Below, in pieces: positions 1 to 7,975 of a stretch of 10,071 bases of DNA. Where the stretch lies: contig JAFQVC010000111.1 of assembly GCA_017408205.1 (NCBI GenBank), positions 1 through 10,071 of the forward strand. Direction: 5' to 3'. Below the pieces are notes generated by a model. It had not been told where the DNA came from and searched no databases. It saw only the letters and a list, made by a program, of their open reading frames with translations. This DNA is from Clostridia bacterium. GTDB lineage: Bacteria; Bacillota; Clostridia; Monoglobales; Firm-18. A program made the position numbers and the translations under genes. Numbering within the stretch: position 1 is the first letter of the stretch; each line of letters starts with the position of its first letter.

Positions 1-485
1 CTTGTAGTTGCACCAATCAAAGTAAACTTCGGCAAATCAAGGCGTATAGAACGTGCTGACGGACCTTGTCCTACAATAATATCTATTGCTCCGTCCTCCA
101 TTGCAGGGTAAAGCACTTCTTCTATAGACCTGTTGAGGCGGTGTATCTCGTCTATAAATAAAATGTCATTTTCAGAAAGATTGGTTAAAAGTGCCGCCAA
201 ATCGCCCTGTTTTTCAATAGCAGGACCGCTTGTAACTCTTATATTAACACCCATTTCGTTTGCAATAACACCTGCAAGGGTGGTTTTACCAAGTCCGGGT
301 GGTCCGTACAAAAGAACGTGGTCCATTGGCTCGTTTCTTAACTTTGCGGCTTTTATAAATATTTCAAGGGATTCTTTTGCATTTTCCTGACCTACATACT
401 CTTCTAATGTACGGGGTCTTAAAGTCACCTCAAAGTTTCCGTCCTCCGAAATATTTTTTGCAGAAATTATTCTTTCCTCTGACAT
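1..485 (-). CDS. ruvB: Holliday junction branch migration ATPase RuvB (5' part, runs off left edge)
   Basis: RuvB is the hexameric AAA+ motor that, with RuvA, drives branch migration of Holliday junctions in recombination and fork repair in the cytoplasm. I translated 161 codons from the ATG at 485. The N-terminal [11 protein letters not shown] signature is at residues 23-33. Walker A (GPPGLGKTT) is at about 61-69, Walker B (LFIDEIHR, with D112 and E113) at about 109-116, and the sensor-1 segment TLIGATT ends the visible part. The AAA+ small domain and the winged-helix DNA-binding domain (about half of a normal ~330-350 aa RuvB) lie beyond the left edge. The start is supported by AGGTG five bases upstream and by the usual short N-terminal tail. 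It follows the flippase gene by 8 bases, so it is probably co-transcribed. ruvA, the common upstream partner, is not adjacent. The identification is seen directly in the motifs; the operon link is inference. Confidence 0.97.
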   Translation of the reverse strand, partial: MSEERIISAKNISEDGNFEVTLRPRTLEEYVGQENAKESLEIFIKAAKLRNEPMDHVLLYGPPGLGKTTLAGVIANEMGVNIRVTSGPAIEKQGDLAALLTNLSENDILFIDEIHRLNRSIEEVLYPAMEDGAIDIIVGQGPSARSIRLDLPKFTLIGATT

Positions 486-490
486 GTTTT

Positions 491-495
491 CACCT
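491..495 (-). promoter_or_regulatory. ruvB ribosome binding site overlapping the preceding stop codon
   Basis: On the minus strand the bases read AGGTG, five bases before the ruvB ATG at 485. The AG of this site belongs to the TAG stop (496-494) of the upstream membrane protein gene. Ribosomes finishing that gene are therefore placed directly on the ruvB start region, which suggests translational coupling (inference). Confidence 0.6.
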
Positions 496-2152
496 ACTTC
501 ATAAGTTTTGTCTTTGTTAGTAATTTATAAATTGACTCCCCTTTAGGAAGCATCAGTACATCATCTTTTTTTATTGCACCAGTAAACAGTATAAGCAGTC
601 CGTAAACCAGAACACCAAGAGCAACCGCCACAACTACGGACAGTCTCACACCCAATCCCAAGTTAAATGCCACTTTGTAACCTGCAAGTACAGGTATTGA
701 CATTACAAGTGCGCAAAACAAGGGCTTTATAACAAAATCGGTAACACTAAACCTGATTTTTGTAATCCTTATTAAGCAAATAATATTAAGCATTACTATA
801 ACAAAATAGCAGATAACTGTACCAATGGGTGCACCGTCAATGTTGTACTTTGGTGTACCCACAAGGTAATAGTTTGTAGCAATTTTTACTATTCCGCCTA
901 TCAGCATATTAATCATAGGTACAGACGGGTGACCGTAGGCCTGTAAAACCGCAGTTGTAACAGACAACAGCGACACAAAAACTATTGCAACAGACAATGA
1001 CTGCAAAAGAGTTTCTGCAAGTCCGTTATTGTAAAGTGTAATCAAAATCGGTTTTGCCAAAGCAAAAAGACCTACACCGCAAGGAAGTGCCAGAAGAATA
1101 GTAATTTTTATAGCACCCTTTGTTACTCCGTTACTTACAACAAAGTTCTTTTTTGCTATAGCCGCCGCAATGGCAGGTACAACGCTCATGGCTATTGCCG
1201 CAACGATAGTTAAAGGCAGGTTGAAAAGCGGTATTGCATAGCCGTTATAAAGACCATAAAGTTTAGTTGCAAGTTGTGAATCAATGGCACCTGTAAAAGT
1301 GGTAACATCAACAAGGCTTCCGTATTTTACCATAAACTCCTCTGTAACCTGAGTTATGGACTGCAAACGTCTTGTTATAGTTGCCATATCAATTAATGTT
1401 GTTATACTTGCAACAGATGCACCAATTGTTATGGGCACAGAAATTTTAATAAGTTCTTTTGCAATACTTTTTACGCTTCTTAAAGGCTCTGAACTACTGT
1501 AACTTTTCTCTTTAAACCTTTTAACAAGATAAATGGCAACCAGAATAACAGACCCGAGAACCGTACCCATTGTTACACCGAAAATTGCACCTGATGCGGC
1601 TTTTGCAACACTTACATTCATAAAATAATATGCTAAAAGATAACCGAAAATAAGTTTGCCCACCGCCTCAGTCACTTCTGAAATGGCAGTTGGATACATA
1701 TTTTGGTGGCCCTGAAAATATCCTCTTAAAGATGACATTACAGAAACAAAGAATACTGCAGGTGCAATTGCCTTAATAGGTCCTGCGGCATCAGGAGTTT
1801 TTAAAAATCCTGCAAATGCCTCTGCACCGAAGTACAAAACTGCTGTACCTATTGTTCCTACACACAAAAGCATTGTAAATGCCACTTTGAATATGCGGTC
1901 TGCCTGACGGTGGTATCCCAAAGCCACACTTTCCGAAACCATTTTCGAAATTGCTATCGGAAAACCGGCAGTTGCAATTACAAACAAAATTGTATAAACT
2001 GTGTAGGCAGAGCCGAAAAGCCCCATACCCTCCTCACCGATAAGGTAAGTAAGAGGCAGTTTAAAACCTGCACCTATTATTTTTACCAGAAGATTTGCAC
2101 AAACAAGCACAAATGCCCCCTGCAAAAATGATTGTTTCTTCATTTCTGACAT
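494..2152 (-). CDS. SpoVB/YtgP/MurJ-family polysaccharide (lipid II-type) flippase
   Basis: This 552-aa integral membrane protein belongs to the MOP/PST superfamily and resembles Bacillus YtgP (a MurJ-type lipid II flippase, ~540 aa) and SpoVB. It probably moves an undecaprenyl-linked wall or polysaccharide precursor across the cytoplasmic membrane. Support comes from many hydrophobic segments spread along the whole length (roughly residues 11-35, 48-68, 88-110, 127-142, 185-210, 236-256, 307-331, 347-375, 385-403, 443-463 and 475-525, consistent with the family's ~14 helices). Family-like signatures are [20 protein letters not shown] near residues 26-45, [14 protein letters not shown] at about 143-156, and [10 protein letters not shown] near 436-445. 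No signal peptide is seen beyond the first helix. The ATG at 2152 directly abuts the upstream TAA and has AGGAGG 8 bases before it; a second ATG at codon 4 is less well spaced. Whether it acts in vegetative wall synthesis (MurJ role) or in sporulation cannot be decided from sequence, so no symbol is given. Confidence 0.87.
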   Translation of the reverse strand: MSEMKKQSFLQGAFVLVCANLLVKIIGAGFKLPLTYLIGEEGMGLFGSAYTVYTILFVIATAGFPIAISKMVSESVALGYHRQADRIFKVAFTMLLCVGTIGTAVLYFGAEAFAGFLKTPDAAGPIKAIAPAVFFVSVMSSLRGYFQGHQNMYPTAISEVTEAVGKLIFGYLLAYYFMNVSVAKAASGAIFGVTMGTVLGSVILVAIYLVKRFKEKSYSSSEPLRSVKSIAKELIKISVPITIGASVASITTLIDMATITRRLQSITQVTEEFMVKYGSLVDVTTFTGAIDSQLATKLYGLYNGYAIPLFNLPLTIVAAIAMSVVPAIAAAIAKKNFVVSNGVTKGAIKITILLALPCGVGLFALAKPILITLYNNGLAETLLQSLSVAIVFVSLLSVTTAVLQAYGHPSVPMINMLIGGIVKIATNYYLVGTPKYNIDGAPIGTVICYFVIVMLNIICLIRITKIRFSVTDFVIKPLFCALVMSIPVLAGYKVAFNLGLGVRLSVVVAVALGVLVYGLLILFTGAIKKDDVLMLPKGESIYKLLTKTKLMK

Positions 2153-2731
2153 TTATAAGTCCTCCTGATTATTTATAAAGTCATAAAACTGTTGTTTTGA
2201 AAATACGGCATTAATAGTGTCAAGAAGCATTGTTGAAGACAAATTAACGGGCAATCCCAAAGCGGTTGCCAGTTTCTGACGTTTTTGCTTACTGTCATTA
2301 TTTCCGCTGAAACCTAATGCGTAAAATTCCGATTTGGTAATCTTATCCCCTTTGGCAGTTCGCACCGCCTGAGACATTACCGCATCAATAATTATCTGGT
2401 CGTTTATTCCCTCTACTCCTAAAATTCCTTCTGCTCCGCCTTTGTCTTTTCTTTTTTCTTTGCCTTTTATCTGGGGCACAAATACGTTTTTTACATTGGC
2501 GTCTCCCACTATTTCACGGACTTTGTTTCTTATACGAAGCCCCGCTTTGTCGGAGTCGGTCAGCACTATTATTCCCCTTTTTTCTGCTAAAAGCCGAAGC
2601 ATCTGTGCTTTCTCTTTGTTTTTATATATCCGAAAGCCGTCTGTTGTTACAACTAATGTATCAAACAGACTTTGCAGTTTTATTTTATCGTATTTCCCCT
2701 CAACTATAATTACTTCGTCAATTTTAATCAT
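2153..2731 (-). CDS. Toprim-domain protein, ribonuclease M5-like
   Basis: This 192-aa cytoplasmic protein has an N-terminal Toprim nuclease domain (about residues 5-95) and a C-terminal helical region typical of RNase M5 relatives (formerly DUF4093). The Toprim metal residues are visible: E11 in IIVEGKYD, and the DxD pair D59/D61 in VLTDSDKAGLRIR. A basic linker with GGAEGILGVEG follows at about residues 98-108, then ITKSEFYALGFSG at about 131-143 and the LGLPVNLSS segment. RNase M5 (rnmV) of Bacillus, 186 aa, matures 5S rRNA, and the length and layout here agree. The same family also includes members annotated only as 'small primase-like Toprim protein'. Bacillus rnmV sits beside ksgA, whereas this gene follows polC by one base, so it could be a paralogue; the symbol is withheld. 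ATG 2731 is the only plausible start, since an in-frame TAA lies a few codons upstream. No Shine-Dalgarno site is visible, which suggests re-initiation after polC. The Toprim assignment is firm; the 5S role is inferred. Confidence 0.86.
   Translation of the reverse strand: MIKIDEVIIVEGKYDKIKLQSLFDTLVVTTDGFRIYKNKEKAQMLRLLAEKRGIIVLTDSDKAGLRIRNKVREIVGDANVKNVFVPQIKGKEKRKDKGGAEGILGVEGINDQIIIDAVMSQAVRTAKGDKITKSEFYALGFSGNNDSKQKRQKLATALGLPVNLSSTMLLDTINAVFSKQQFYDFINNQEDL
2161..2166 (-). promoter_or_regulatory. Strong ribosome binding site for the flippase gene, inside the Toprim gene
   Basis: AGGAGG on the minus strand lies 8 bases before the ATG at 2152, within the last codons (Gln-Glu-Asp) of the Toprim gene. 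It fixes the start of the downstream membrane protein at 2152, whose ATG immediately follows the TAA stop. Confidence 0.75.
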
Positions 2732-2732
2732 A

Positions 2733-5700
2733 TCAGAAAAATGTTAACTGGTTGCTTTCGGGCATACCGTCAAGCACGCCTTGCTCCTTCATTAATTCTA
2801 TAACAGTTTTGTTTACTTTAGAACGGTTTCTTAAATCTTCTATTGAAGAAAACTCCCCGTCTTTTCTCGCTTCCACAATTGATACAGCGGCATTTGCGCC
2901 AAGTCCCGGCAAAGCGTTAAGAGGCGGCATAATGCCCTTTTCCGTACCTGTAAATTTAACTGCATCTGATTTATATAAATCAATATTGTCAAACTCTATT
3001 CCTCTTGCAAACATTTCACAAACAATTTCAAGTATTGTAAGAACGTTTTTGTCCTTTGCACTTGCGTCACGTCCCAATGCATCAAGACGGCGTCTTTCTG
3101 CCCACGCAGACTCCTTGTTGCACATAATTGAACTGTCAAACTCGTCTGCCCTTACTGTTAAGTGGGCAATATAGTATGCCTTTGGATAATGCACCTTAAA
3201 CCACGCAATCCTGAACGCCATAGTAACATAAGCAACGGCGTGTGCTTTCGGGAACATATACTTGATTTTCTGGCAACTGTCAATATACCACTGAGGAATG
3301 TTGTTTTCATTTAATATGTCGATTTCGTCCTGCTTTAAGCCTTTGCCCTTTCTTACGTGCTCCATAATGTCAAAAGCATTTTTAGCAGGTACTCCCGCGT
3401 ACATAAGATAAATCATAATATCGTCACGGGTACAAATAGCATCTTTCAGTGAACATACACCCTGATTAATGAGGTCCTGAGCATTATTTAGCCACACGTC
3501 TGTACCGTGTGAAAGACCTGATATACGGCACAGTTCAGAAAATGTAGTGGGCTTTGTATCCACAAGCATCTGCCTTACGAATTTTGTACCGAATTCAGGC
3601 ACACCAAATGTACCTACGGGACTTCCGATGTCATCTTCCGTTACACCAAGTGCCTCGGTGTTAAGAAACAAACTCATAGTGTCCTTGTCATCAAGGGGTA
3701 TGGTTTTTGCATCGATACCAGTTAAATCTTCAAGCATTCTGATAACTGTAGGGTCATCGTGGCCCAGTATATCAAGTTTTAAAAGGCGTCCGCTTATTGA
3801 ATGATAATCAAAATGAGTAGTAATAATATCTGTATCGTTATCGTCAGCGGGATGCTGAACAGGACAGAATTCGTGAATGTCGTGTCCTTTAGGTAAAATC
3901 ATTACACCGCCCGGGTGCTGACCTGTGGTACGTTTTACACCGCCAACACCGCTAATCAGTCTGTCAATTTCCGCATTGGACGCAACTATTCCTTTTTCGT
4001 CCAGGTACTTTTTAACAAAGCCATAAGCAGTTTTGTCTGCCAGAGTGGCTATTGTACCTGCACGGAATACGTGTCCCTCACCAAACAAAACCTCTGTATA
4101 TTTGTGGGCTTTTGGCTGATAATCACCTGAAAAGTTAAGGTCGATATCAGGCTCTTTGTCCCCTGCAAAACCAAGGAATGTTTCAAAGGGAATGTCGTGC
4201 CCGTCTTTGTATAACATTTCACCGCATTTCGGGCACACCTTGTCAGGCATATCAACACCGCAACCGTAAGAGCCGTCAGTTATAAACTCACTGTACTGGC
4301 ATTTTTTACATACATAATGGGGCGGCAGTGCATTAACCTCGGTAATGTCACTTAAAAAGGCAACAAATGATGAGCCAACAGAACCTCTTGAGCCAACCAG
4401 ATACCCGTCTTCGTTACTCTTTTTAACAAGTCGCTGGGCGATTAAATACATAACTGAAAAGCCGTAAGTTATAATTGAGTGAAGTTCCTTGTCCATTCTT
4501 GCACGTACTATTTCGGGAAGGTCCTCACCGTATATTCTTTTTGCCTTTGCCTCGCTCATTTCCTTTATTTCGTCGGGAGCGTTAGGCCATACAGGCGGAA
4601 ATGTACCGTCAGGAACAGGAAGCATTTTTTCGCACATATCTGCAATTTTATTGGTATTTGTTACAACAATTTCATAGGCCTTTTCAGGAGGCAGATATGA
4701 AAACTCGCTTAACATTTCCTCTGTTGTTCTGTAATAAAGAGGTGCCTGACTGTCAGCATCATCATAGCCCTGACCTTTTTGCAGAATTGCTCTGTAAATA
4801 GAATCTCTCGGTTCTAAAAAGTGAACGTCGCAGGTTGCAACTACGGGTTTTCCGAAAAACTCTCCAAGGTTTATAATACGTTTGTTTATCTCTATTAATT
4901 TTTCCTTGTTTTCAACAATGTTTTTCCTTATCATAAATTCATTGTTGCCAAGGGGCTGAATTTCTAAATAATCATAAAACCTTGCTATTGCCGCAACTTC
5001 TTTGTTTGACTTACCCTGCTGGATACTTCTGTATAATTCTCCCTGTTCACAGGCAGAGCCAATTATAAGACCGTCACAGTATTTTAAATAAAGTGCCTTT
5101 GTAACTCTCGGTCTTTTGTAAAAACTCTCCAGATGGGAAGCAGAAATAATCTTATAAAGATTTTTAAGTCCCGTATAGTTTTTTGCAAAAACAACCGCAT
5201 GGTGATAGCCCTTCTTTTTAGGGTCTTTTTCTTCATCGAATGCAGTATTGACATCGTCTGTTGTAGTGATTTCCATATCATTAAGACGTCTTGCAAATTC
5301 AAGATAAATCTGTGCCGTTGTTTCTGCATCGTTAACTGCTCTGTGATGTCCCTCCAAAGAAATATTAAGTGCCTTTGCCACAAAATCAAGTTTGTGCTTT
5401 GGCAAATCGGGCAAAAATCCACGTGCCAATTCTACTGTATCAATATATGTGTGTGCAAAACCCTCTATGCCAAGCCTTTTTGCAGTTTCTTTAACAAAAC
5501 CGATATCAAAGGATGCGTTATGTGCAACTAAAACACTGTCTTTGCAAAATTCCAGAAACTGTGGCATAACGGTTTCAATGAACGGTGCATCTTTTACCAT
5601 ATCGTCTGTAATGTTTGTCAGTTCCACAATTTTTGACGGTATGGGCTTTTTAGGGTTAATAAAAGTTGAAAATCTGTCAACTATTTCCCCGTCCTGAATT

Positions 5701-6926
5701 TTTACTGCACCGATTTCTATTATTTCTTCTGTTTCCTTGTTAAGACCTGTAGTTTCCGTGTCAAATACTACCACGCTTTTTGTAAGGGATTGTCCGTCTG
5801 CACAAAAAACAATTGGCTTACCTATGTTTACAAGATATACTTCGCAACCGTATAAAACTTTAATATCCGTCTTTTGTGTGGCATTCATCATAAAGGGAAA
5901 CGCCTGAACAACGCCGTGGTCTGTAACTGCTATTGCTTTATGTCCGAATCTTTTGCAGTTTTTAATAAGTTGGTCTATATTTACAGTTGAATCCATACTG
6001 CTCATCTGTGTATGCAAATGAAGTTCAACTCTCTTTTCTTCTGCATTGTCTGTTCTTTCTGTTTTTACCGCCTCGTTTATATCGTAAACAGAAAGCACAA
6101 TTTCTCTTGAATATTTATCGTAGCCAACATTACCTTTAATTCTTATATATACGCCTTTTTTAAGCCGTTCGCTTACGCTTTCATACACCTGCTGACTGTC
6201 TATAAATATTTTACAACTGATGGAATTTGTATAGTCGGTTACAGGGAAAATCACAATGTACTTTTTGTCCCTTGTAATACGTACATCTATTTCTTTAGTA
6301 AATATTTCACCTTCAATTACCACGTTGCCTGACAGTTCGTTAATGTCAGCAATAGGCATAATATCGGTGTCCTTTATTTTTCTGCCGTAAATAATTGTAC
6401 TGTTTTCTTTAACTTTCTGTTTTGCAATTTCCGCCTTTGTCTGCTCTACTTCACGCTGAAAATTTTCAAGTTCTTCTCTGGCGCTTTCCTCTGAAATTCC
6501 TGAAGACGTAACTGTTACGTCAACATCAAAAAGGTCTTTAATTTTATTTGTAAGTGCTCCCTTAAAGTCTTTTTCTATAAGTGAGCAGTTAAATTTTATA
6601 TTAATGTTGTCCCCGTCAAAACTGAACTGTCCGTTTTGCAAGAACATTGCAACGTCGGCATCTTTTATGTATTTTATAATTTCGGGCATCAACTCTTTAC
6701 TGTAACACTCACTACTAAAAACTGGAGCAATTTCTACAGCGTTTAAGTTGTAACTGTCTTTTATTTTTTGACAGATTTCAGTTAACGTATCGCTTTTTAT
6801 AAACTGATTAAATTTAGCATTAACATAAATTTCACGCAAATCTTTATATAATTTTGTATTGGTTATCTCACCGTCAAATTTCACATTTCCCCAGATTTCG
6901 GGAAAAAGTTCTGATAAGTGTAGCAA
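2733..6926 (-). CDS. polC: DNA polymerase III alpha subunit, PolC type, with proofreading exonuclease
   Basis: PolC is the replicative polymerase of low-GC Gram-positive bacteria. At 1397 aa it is close to Bacillus PolC (1437). Domains in order: an N-terminal region (1-190); an OB-fold (about 195-285); a PHP domain split in two (about 299-370 and 570-705, with HLHT at 303-306, TDHG at 335-338 and CDVHF at 699-703); and an inserted DEDDh 3'-5' exonuclease (about 384-550, with D389 and E391 in FDTETTG, D474 in HNASFD, and H528 and D533 in HHRAVND). The polymerase core (about 705-1260) contains SRGSVGSS, a four-cysteine zinc site (C873, C876, C898, C901), catalytic D927 and D929 in PDIDLNFSGDYQ, TTGQHPGG, and KLDILGHDDPT (D1052). 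Helix-hairpin-helix sequence lies near 1335-1385, and the tail NQLTFF resembles the clamp-binding motif QLSLF. All catalytic residues I looked for are present. The start is TTG at 6926, directly after the ispG stop, with AGGAG 8 bases upstream. It lies in the same unit as the isoprenoid genes. Confidence 0.98.
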   Translation of the reverse strand: MLHLSELFPEIWGNVKFDGEITNTKLYKDLREIYVNAKFNQFIKSDTLTEICQKIKDSYNLNAVEIAPVFSSECYSKELMPEIIKYIKDADVAMFLQNGQFSFDGDNINIKFNCSLIEKDFKGALTNKIKDLFDVDVTVTSSGISEESAREELENFQREVEQTKAEIAKQKVKENSTIIYGRKIKDTDIMPIADINELSGNVVIEGEIFTKEIDVRITRDKKYIVIFPVTDYTNSISCKIFIDSQQVYESVSERLKKGVYIRIKGNVGYDKYSREIVLSVYDINEAVKTERTDNAEEKRVELHLHTQMSSMDSTVNIDQLIKNCKRFGHKAIAVTDHGVVQAFPFMMNATQKTDIKVLYGCEVYLVNIGKPIVFCADGQSLTKSVVVFDTETTGLNKETEEIIEIGAVKIQDGEIVDRFSTFINPKKPIPSKIVELTNITDDMVKDAPFIETVMPQFLEFCKDSVLVAHNASFDIGFVKETAKRLGIEGFAHTYIDTVELARGFLPDLPKHKLDFVAKALNISLEGHHRAVNDAETTAQIYLEFARRLNDMEITTTDDVNTAFDEEKDPKKKGYHHAVVFAKNYTGLKNLYKIISASHLESFYKRPRVTKALYLKYCDGLIIGSACEQGELYRSIQQGKSNKEVAAIARFYDYLEIQPLGNNEFMIRKNIVENKEKLIEINKRIINLGEFFGKPVVATCDVHFLEPRDSIYRAILQKGQGYDDADSQAPLYYRTTEEMLSEFSYLPPEKAYEIVVTNTNKIADMCEKMLPVPDGTFPPVWPNAPDEIKEMSEAKAKRIYGEDLPEIVRARMDKELHSIITYGFSVMYLIAQRLVKKSNEDGYLVGSRGSVGSSFVAFLSDITEVNALPPHYVCKKCQYSEFITDGSYGCGVDMPDKVCPKCGEMLYKDGHDIPFETFLGFAGDKEPDIDLNFSGDYQPKAHKYTEVLFGEGHVFRAGTIATLADKTAYGFVKKYLDEKGIVASNAEIDRLISGVGGVKRTTGQHPGGVMILPKGHDIHEFCPVQHPADDNDTDIITTHFDYHSISGRLLKLDILGHDDPTVIRMLEDLTGIDAKTIPLDDKDTMSLFLNTEALGVTEDDIGSPVGTFGVPEFGTKFVRQMLVDTKPTTFSELCRISGLSHGTDVWLNNAQDLINQGVCSLKDAICTRDDIMIYLMYAGVPAKNAFDIMEHVRKGKGLKQDEIDILNENNIPQWYIDSCQKIKYMFPKAHAVAYVTMAFRIAWFKVHYPKAYYIAHLTVRADEFDSSIMCNKESAWAERRRLDALGRDASAKDKNVLTILEIVCEMFARGIEFDNIDLYKSDAVKFTGTEKGIMPPLNALPGLGANAAVSIVEARKDGEFSSIEDLRNRSKVNKTVIELMKEQGVLDGMPESNQLTFF

Positions 6927-7973
6927 TTATATCTCTCCTATTTCTCTTAGTAATTCGTCAACAATATTTTCTTCCGCTATTTTTCGCACAGTTTCGCCTT
7001 TTTTGAACAAAACCGCACAGCCGTCGCCACCTGCAATACCAATGTCCGCGTCCTTTGCTTCCCCTGGACCGTTTACCACGCATCCCATTACTGCAACGGT
7101 TATGTTTTTATCCACATTGTAAAGTGCATCCTGCACCTTGTTTGCTATTTCCACAAGATTTATTTTACATCTTCCGCAAGAGGGACAGGATACAAAATTA
7201 ACTCCCTCTTTTCTTATGCCTAACGCCTTAAGCAGTGCTATACCTGCTTTTGGCTCTTCTACAGGGTCTGCAGTTAATGACACCCTTATTGTATCTCCTA
7301 TCCCGTCAAGCAACAAAGCACCTATACCTGCGGAGGACTTAATAAGACCGCCGTAAGCCGTTCCCGCCTCTGTTACTCCCACGTGCAAAGGATAATTTGT
7401 AGTTTCGCTTATCATTCTGTATGCCTGTACGGTTTTCTCTACATCTGACGCCTTTAATGACAAGGCAATATCGTCAAAATCGTATTTGTTAAGAAGTCTT
7501 ACGTGCTCCATAGCACTTACAACCATTGCTTTTGCAGTGCGTCCGTATTTCTTTTCTGTTTCTTTCTCAATAGAGCCAAGGTTTACACCAATTCTTATCG
7601 GAATTTTATATTGTCTGCACTTGTCAGCCACTTCTTTTACTTTATTTTCGTCGCCAATATTTCCCGGGTTAATCCGTATTTTTGCCGCACCGTTTTCAGC
7701 GCACATAAGGGCTAATCTGTAATCAAAATGTATATCTGCAACAACGGGTATAGGTGAGGAAGAGCATATTTTTGAAAAAGCCGCAGCCGCTTTTTCATCT
7801 GGAACTGCAAGGCGTACAATATCGCACCCTGCATTGTAAAGCCCCTTTATCTGCTCTATTACTTGGGCGGCATTTCTTGTGTCAACATTACACATACTCT
7901 GAACAGTAATTCTGTTACCTCCGCCGATTTTAACTCCGCCCACATCTATAACCTTTGTTATTTTCCTATCCAT
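6927..7973 (-). CDS. ispG: 4-hydroxy-3-methylbut-2-enyl diphosphate synthase (flavodoxin/ferredoxin dependent)
   Basis: IspG (GcpE) converts methylerythritol cyclodiphosphate to HMBPP, the penultimate step of the MEP isoprenoid pathway, using a [4Fe-4S] cluster in the cytoplasm. The 348-aa length fits the short bacterial form made of a TIM barrel plus an iron-sulfur domain. Visible signatures are VQSMCNVDTRN at about 24-34, VADIHFDYRLA at about 78-88, INPGNIG at about 101-107, and GVTEAGT at about 199-205. Cluster ligands are C263 and C266 (in SCPSCGRC), C298 (in GCVVNGPGEA) and E305, with the same spacing as C273-C305-E312 of the E. coli enzyme. The ATG at 7973 has AGGAG 6 bases upstream and sits 2 bases after the rseP stop; the ispG stop abuts the polC start. 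dxr of the same pathway lies one gene upstream, so co-expression is likely. Identification is very secure. Confidence 0.98.
   Translation of the reverse strand: MDRKITKVIDVGGVKIGGGNRITVQSMCNVDTRNAAQVIEQIKGLYNAGCDIVRLAVPDEKAAAAFSKICSSSPIPVVADIHFDYRLALMCAENGAAKIRINPGNIGDENKVKEVADKCRQYKIPIRIGVNLGSIEKETEKKYGRTAKAMVVSAMEHVRLLNKYDFDDIALSLKASDVEKTVQAYRMISETTNYPLHVGVTEAGTAYGGLIKSSAGIGALLLDGIGDTIRVSLTADPVEEPKAGIALLKALGIRKEGVNFVSCPSCGRCKINLVEIANKVQDALYNVDKNITVAVMGCVVNGPGEAKDADIGIAGGDGCAVLFKKGETVRKIAEENIVDELLREIGEI
6935..6939 (-). promoter_or_regulatory. polC ribosome binding site within the 3' end of ispG, serving a TTG start
   Basis: The minus strand reads AGGAG, then 8 bases ending in the ispG stop TAA, then TTG. 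This spacing supports TTG 6926 as the polC start. The first residues after it (LHLSELFPE) run without a break into the PolC N-terminal region. Confidence 0.7.
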
Positions 7974-7975
7974 AA

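Noticed and set aside
133..390. 85-codon open frame on the plus strand near the left edge
   Set aside because: It is antisense to the RuvB Walker A/B region, which is unambiguous on the minus strand.
2752..3174. 140-codon open frame on the plus strand
   Set aside because: It is exactly antisense to the PolC C-terminal region, whose sequence is well conserved. No ribosome site or recognisable protein signature was seen; it is a codon-bias shadow.
5084..5422. 112-codon minus-strand frame overlapping polC out of phase
   Set aside because: The PolC frame here encodes the intact end of the exonuclease and the PHP continuation. The alternative frame has no motif and no independent support.
5133..5531. 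132-codon open frame on the plus strand
   Set aside because: It lies antisense to the PolC exonuclease and second PHP segment. It is Cys/Phe/Ile-rich with no domain, as expected for a shadow frame.
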